DNA of 64,000 nucleotides from JACJXF01 sp038316435 (GTDB taxonomy: Bacteria; Bacteroidota; Bacteroidia; Bacteroidales; GCA-2748055): assembly GCA_038316435.1 (NCBI GenBank), contig JBBQAQ010000020.1:1-64000 (forward strand), written 5' to 3'. Below, one piece after another: positions 60,309 to 64,000 of the stretch (within the stretch, counting starts at the first letter, position 1; every line of letters begins with the position of its first letter). The notes below the pieces were generated by a model. It did not search any database. It was not told the DNA's origin and saw nothing but the letters and a program-made list of their open reading frames with translations. The position numbers were made by a program, and so were the translations under genes.

Positions 60309-61256
60309 TTACCCTTTCCTCTCGTATTCATCTATCTTTTCCCTGATGATTTGTGCGCTTTTCTTTAAGAGGGATTTTTCTTTAACATTGAGTCTAATGG
60401 GCAGAACTCCCATATCTCCTAATCCACCAATAATATGAGGGAGTGAGAGTGTCACATTTTTAACCCCTTCAACATCTTCCATAAAGGTGCTGACGGTTAA
60501 AACCGCTCGGTTATCCCTGTTGATTACATCCACAAGTTTCGCAATTGCCCCAGCAATTCCGTAATAAGTTGATCCTTTGCCACTTATAATTTTGTAGGCT
60601 GCGTTGCGTACTCCATCATCTATGGTATCCTTTACCTTTTCACTAAACTTAATTTTTCTGAATTCAATAAAATCCTCGAAGGGAACTCCCCCGATATCAA
60701 TATTAGACCAGGTAAGCACTTCGGAATCGCCATGCTCGCCAACTACGTATGCATGAACATTTTGCGAATCGACACTTAACAGATTTCCAAGTAGAGTCCT
60801 GAATCGCGCTGTATCCAAAGTAGTTCCTGTTCCTATAATTCTTGCAGAAGGAACTCCAAATTCCTTTGCAATGCTCACCGAGATATGTGTTAAAATATCA
60901 ACCGGGTTGGTTGCTATAAGAAAAATAGTTTCAGGCGCTATTTTAACTATGTGCGAAATAATGTCTTTAAAAATGGATGCGTTTCTTTCCATAAGCATTA
61001 ACCTGCTTTCCCCGGGCTTTTGACTTGCCCCCGCTGCAATTACAACTATTTTTGCATCTTTCAGATCTTTATAAGTACCAGCGTAAACTGTTGTTGCCTG
61101 TGCAAACGGAACTGCGTGTTGAATATCTTCAGCTTCAGCAATTGCTCTTTTTTCGTTGGCATCAATAAGCACAATTTCACCTGCTGCTTTCCTTATCATA
61201 ATTGCAAATGCCGCTGTAGCACCAACCATTCCGCTTCCTATTATTCCTACTTTCAT
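60309..61256 (-). CDS. ldh: L-lactate dehydrogenase
   Basis: A 315-residue NAD-dependent 2-hydroxyacid dehydrogenase of the LDH/MDH superfamily. The dinucleotide loop is GIIGSGMVGATAAFAI. The substrate loop is ASQKPGESRLMLMERN; Gln ahead of Lys-Pro-Gly marks lactate rather than malate specificity (MDH has Arg). The catalytic His is in VVGEHGDSE. It probably reduces pyruvate to L-lactate during fermentation. Monocistronic; the spacer downstream holds the 25-bp palindrome and the ORF6N remnant. Confidence 0.92.
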   Translation of the reverse strand: MKVGIIGSGMVGATAAFAIMIRKAAGEIVLIDANEKRAIAEAEDIQHAVPFAQATTVYAGTYKDLKDAKIVVIAAGASQKPGESRLMLMERNASIFKDIISHIVKIAPETIFLIATNPVDILTHISVSIAKEFGVPSARIIGTGTTLDTARFRTLLGNLLSVDSQNVHAYVVGEHGDSEVLTWSNIDIGGVPFEDFIEFRKIKFSEKVKDTIDDGVRNAAYKIISGKGSTYYGIAGAIAKLVDVINRDNRAVLTVSTFMEDVEGVKNVTLSLPHIIGGLGDMGVLPIRLNVKEKSLLKKSAQIIREKIDEYERKG

Positions 61257-61364
61257 GGATTACAAATTTTCATTGTTCGTGAAACAAATGAAAAGGCAAT
61301 ATGTTCCTTCAGTAATGCATTAAACTGCATTTTTTGGATGGTCTTAAGTGGAGATAAATGTCTG

Positions 61365-61511
61365 CTAAAAGGGAATCCCAAAACTCAGACCAAGCCAGGG
61401 AACAAATGAAGGAAAAAATTCGTTTGGCCCTACATAAGCGAGATACAATGGCGCTCTGAAAATAAATTTCTCCGATTTAAATTCATATCCAAATGAAATA
61501 AAGAATATTTT
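61365..61511 (-). pseudogene. C-terminal remnant of an outer-membrane beta-barrel protein
   Basis: After a stop at 61512-61514 the minus strand is open for 48 codons without a start. It reads FISFGYEFKSEKFIFRAPLY, LAYVGPNEFFPSFVPW and ends LGLSFGIPF. Alternating strands and a terminal Phe are the mark of the last strands of a barrel protein. The rest of the gene is gone. No intact relative is in the window. Confidence 0.6.
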
Positions 61512-61592
61512 TTAAGGATAACAGGTTTTAAAAAATGCAAAAAAAACGATTCCGCTTTTATACTTTTTCATTGATAATCAATGTGTTAAGTA

Positions 61593-63260
61593 TTATTTGT
61601 TGCTGATTACTACTTTTTTTGTTTCTGCGATTCCTTTATTTTCCATTCTTATAAAATAAATGCCGTCATTAAATTCACTCGTATTTAGGCTCGCGGTATG
61701 TTTACCATTTACTTGCTTTTCATTCATTAATGTAATTAGTTCTTTTCCAAAAGTGTCAAAAATTGCAATCTTTACATTGCTGTAAGATTCTAATTCATAA
61801 TCAATTACAATGGATTTACTTGCAGGGTTCGGATAAATTGAAAGAACTGAAGTGTTTTGATTTAATTTTTGTAAAATATCTGTGCCTAAACTTAGTGTTT
61901 TAATTTTCAATGTAAATATTGCGACAACACCAGATTTAAAAATAACACCCAGAGGATCTGCGAGTTGCGAATAAGATACATTTTTTTGAATAATTCCACC
62001 GGTGAGTTGATTTTCAGAATTTGTAAAGTTGGTTGTTGGTAATACTCCTGCTGGCAAGCCTGTGAATGTGAATTTTACAGTAATATCTTTGTCTGCACGA
62101 TTAACCACAACAAAGTTAAAAAGTGAATCATTCCTAGAAGCCAGCACTACGGCAAGTTTTTCATTCGTAGAGCTTGATTTATACACACTATTCCCTTTAA
62201 GATACTGGTTTAGATTCTTATATAAATACGCTGAAGGCCTCAGTTTATAGCTATTGTCCATTTTTCCATACCAACCATCACATTCATTCCATGCCAATGA
62301 TCCGCTTGCTCCGGCTTTAACAAGTGCCAACATTGCAAGAGCATCAAAGGTTTGACCAACATTATTCGTTTGCTTAACATCTGGCGGACTCCAACTAATA
62401 TTAAATTCATCGTGGAAAAATTCTATTTTTTTACCAGAATATTTTGCCCACTCCCCTCGAAGGCTATTAGTTATCCATCCCAAACCTGATGCGTTATCGT
62501 ACAAAGAAGCATTTGTAGCATTACCATCTCCGGTTGAATAAGTATGATAGGTGGCAAAATCTATATTGTCCTTGCAGGTGCTGAAAAAAGCGTCAATGTT
62601 GTTCGTTTTATCTGGTCGGGCAAATGCCAGTCCGCCGGTTTTTATAGCAGGATCAATCGCTTTCATTGCAATTGCTGCCAGATTATAAATTTTCCCCAAT
62701 TCAGCATTATTACCATCGTAAAGATTGTCTCGTTCATTGGTTATTTCCCAGTAGACAAATCCCCGGGCCTGATCAATATTAATAATTTTAACCAATGATG
62801 CACACCAATCAGCGAAATCCTGGTAATGCGCAGTATCCAGATGTTCATCGCTTGAACTTACTTTCCATTTATCTGGCCAGGATGGAATGTTCATTATACA
62901 AACAGGCTTGAATGAATATGCCCCGTTCAGGGCTTTGCTAATTTTCACAGCGTCCCAATCCTGATTTGCATTTAGCCACCCACTAGCAGTGGTTGAAGCC
63001 CCCATCATATTCCAGCTGTGATAACGGATTATTCCTGGCGCCATATCAGCCATTGCTGATTTATAGGCTGACTTTCCGGGAGAACCTGCTTGCGCAGGAT
63101 CGAAACCCTGAAAAACATTCAGTCCAAAGGCAAAAGGACTAATAACCTTCCCATCAGGAAGATCATAACGTATGGAAACAGAAACTTGTGCTTTTAATGA
63201 AATGGTTGCCAAAAAAAGGAACATGAACAAAGCCGAAATTTTAATTAAAAATAATTTCAT
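61593..63260 (-). CDS. T9SS-secreted clan GH-A-like glycoside hydrolase
   Basis: A 555-residue exported protein. The signal peptide ends SLKAQ (25). Residues about 30-350 are a TIM-barrel: FAFGLNVFQGFDP, GIIRYHSWNMMG, FVYWEITNERDN with Asn175-Glu176 as the acid/base, and FFHDEFNISW with Glu285 as the probable nucleophile. This arrangement fits clan GH-A (GH39/GH51/GH30-like); I cannot fix the family. A beta domain (about 360-455) follows, then a type A sorting domain (about 470-555; VLSIYPNPASKSIVIDY, NGKHTASLNTSEFNDGIYFIRM). A TATTTTTG box lies 52 bases upstream. Confidence 0.78.
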   Translation of the reverse strand: MKLFLIKISALFMFLFLATISLKAQVSVSIRYDLPDGKVISPFAFGLNVFQGFDPAQAGSPGKSAYKSAMADMAPGIIRYHSWNMMGASTTASGWLNANQDWDAVKISKALNGAYSFKPVCIMNIPSWPDKWKVSSSDEHLDTAHYQDFADWCASLVKIINIDQARGFVYWEITNERDNLYDGNNAELGKIYNLAAIAMKAIDPAIKTGGLAFARPDKTNNIDAFFSTCKDNIDFATYHTYSTGDGNATNASLYDNASGLGWITNSLRGEWAKYSGKKIEFFHDEFNISWSPPDVKQTNNVGQTFDALAMLALVKAGASGSLAWNECDGWYGKMDNSYKLRPSAYLYKNLNQYLKGNSVYKSSSTNEKLAVVLASRNDSLFNFVVVNRADKDITVKFTFTGLPAGVLPTTNFTNSENQLTGGIIQKNVSYSQLADPLGVIFKSGVVAIFTLKIKTLSLGTDILQKLNQNTSVLSIYPNPASKSIVIDYELESYSNVKIAIFDTFGKELITLMNEKQVNGKHTASLNTSEFNDGIYFIRMENKGIAETKKVVISNK

Positions 63261-63311
63261 GGGAATATAATTTTCTTAGTTGTTAAAAATGGCTCTTAGG
63301 ATAAAGTTGGA

Positions 63312-63319
63312 CAAAAATA
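63312..63319 (-). promoter_or_regulatory. -7 box of the T9SS glycoside hydrolase gene
   Basis: TATTTTTG on the minus strand is an exact TAnnTTTG, 52 bases before the start codon. Confidence 0.4.
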
Positions 63320-63594
63320 CAACTTTTGCCAAGGTTTTATTTCCTTCTATAAATTAAGTTTATTTCTGACAACTCCTGTCCATTTTTTTGAATGCCTAGT
63401 AAAATTTTTTCAGTTTGACTTTAAGAAGGTTTTTTGTGTCCTAGCACATATTGTGATAATAATGTTGGATTCATTCCAATTTTGTTTGCCAGAAATTTCG
63501 AGTTTGGTTGGAATAATTGATTAACCCTTATGCCAGAACATTTGAACTAGCGAATAACAGTAAAAGAAATTGAAATGAAAAACCTTTCATTTTA

Positions 63595-64000
63595 TTATTT
63601 CTTGAAATACTTTTGTATTAATGAAAGTAATTTGTCTTTGCTAATCGGTTTTGAAATATAATCGTTACATCCTGCCTCAATTGCCTTTTCTTTGTCACCA
63701 GATAAACCATAGGCTGTCTGAGCTATTATCACAACATTTTTGTTAAACTGCCGGATTTGCCGGCTTGCTTCATGCCCATTTAATCCAGGCATTTGAATAT
63801 CCATAAGAATTAAATCTATATCAGGATTATTGCGGCAAATATCTAGAACCTCGATGCCGGTTCTTGCAATAAGTATTTCTTTACTGAGTTCTGTAACTAT
63901 AACTGAAATAAACATTACCGATGTTTCATCGTCGTCTGCAACTAATATTTTGAGTCCCGAGCCTTTAGGATTAGCCTTATGAGATGATTCTTCCAACCAA
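63595..64000 (-). CDS. Response-regulator receiver domain, probably the end of a hybrid histidine kinase (partial)
   Basis: About 134 residues to the window edge, with the frame open upstream, so the gene continues beyond base 64000. KILVADDDETSVMF gives the acidic pocket, DLILMDIQMPGLNG the phospho-acceptor Asp, QTAYGLSGDKEKAIEAG the Thr/Ala switch, and DYISKPI the lysine. The gene ends right after the receiver, with no output domain, which is typical of hybrid sensor kinases. The TTG at 63996 is not evidence for a start. A stand-alone receiver with a different N-terminus cannot be excluded. Confidence 0.8.
   Translation of the reverse strand, partial: WLEESSHKANPKGSGLKILVADDDETSVMFISVIVTELSKEILIARTGIEVLDICRNNPDIDLILMDIQMPGLNGHEASRQIRQFNKNVVIIAQTAYGLSGDKEKAIEAGCNDYISKPISKDKLLSLIQKYFKK

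Noticed and set aside
60143..60331. 62-codon minus-strand frame between the ORF6N remnant and ldh
   Set aside because: It overlaps the end of ldh and runs through the 25-bp palindrome; the product has no recognisable pattern.

Overview
The window reads as chromosomal DNA of a Bacteroidota bacterium, probably a Bacteroidales/Marinilabiliales-type anaerobe or facultative anaerobe. The evidence is low GC, many TAnnTTTG-type -7 promoter boxes and almost no Shine-Dalgarno signals, three proteins with type IX secretion (T9SS) type A C-terminal domains, a GldB-like lipoprotein, the MurF-alanine racemase fusion, an Alr/Tdk/RsmI neighbourhood, a stand-alone PASTA protein next to RluD and Ddl, DUF4294, and the futalosine menaquinone enzyme MqnE. 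The order-level placement is inference. Most of the window is core chromosome. I see no prophage, intact transposon or CRISPR array.

Layout. 1-6.8 kb: the end of a T9SS cargo gene, a GldB-like lipoprotein divergent from an outer-membrane barrel gene and nadE, a Crp/Fnr regulator, then a lipid A acyltransferase translationally coupled to a glycosyltransferase. 6.8-9.9 kb: an accessory patch with a HipA fragment, a GH36-like lipoprotein and a small orphan ORF. 10-19 kb: a GT2-GT4 fusion, murF-alr and tdk; divergent from these a hypothetical gene, rsmI and an overlapping small secreted protein with Glu-x-Trp-Met repeats; then a DEAD-box helicase and a HAD phosphatase. 19-26 kb: dnaB, ispE, a two-gene biotin-dependent decarboxylase/carboxylase locus, lptG and tgt. 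26-31 kb: GT2, ECF sigma, rsmG, an MFS transporter, a 0.75-kb palindrome-rich spacer and rpmH. 31-42 kb: a large membrane glycosyltransferase with TPRs, a UGM-like flavoprotein, mqnE, then PASTA / T9SS protein / rluD / ddl. 42-53 kb: a complete three-gene acyl-CoA carboxylase, a short ssb, an ECF sigma with a membrane TPR partner, gcvP, an MBL hydrolase and pcm. 53-64 kb: a Gfo/Idh-like protein, an undecaprenyl-phosphate sugar transferase, DUF4294, two CDGSH iron-sulfur proteins, glnS with an ATP-grasp gene and tRNA-Gln(CUG), an ORF6N remnant with an intact 25-bp palindrome, L-lactate dehydrogenase, an outer-membrane-protein remnant, a T9SS glycoside hydrolase and the end of a hybrid histidine kinase or response regulator.

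How it fits together. Envelope biogenesis dominates: lipid A acylation, LPS export, several glycosyltransferases, a polyprenyl-phosphate sugar transferase, and peptidoglycan precursors through Alr, Ddl and MurF. Central metabolism is represented by acyl-CoA carboxylation/decarboxylation, glycine cleavage, lactate dehydrogenase and NAD synthesis.

No single locus is a clearly new multi-gene system. The best candidates for something undescribed are the small repeat protein overlapping rsmI, the glnS/ATP-grasp/tRNA-Gln(CUG) cluster, the 494-bp segment bounded by 17-bp inverted repeats before rpmH, the perfect palindrome next to the ORF6N remnant, the ECF sigma/TPR-membrane pair, and a GH36-like enzyme without the usual acid/base motif.
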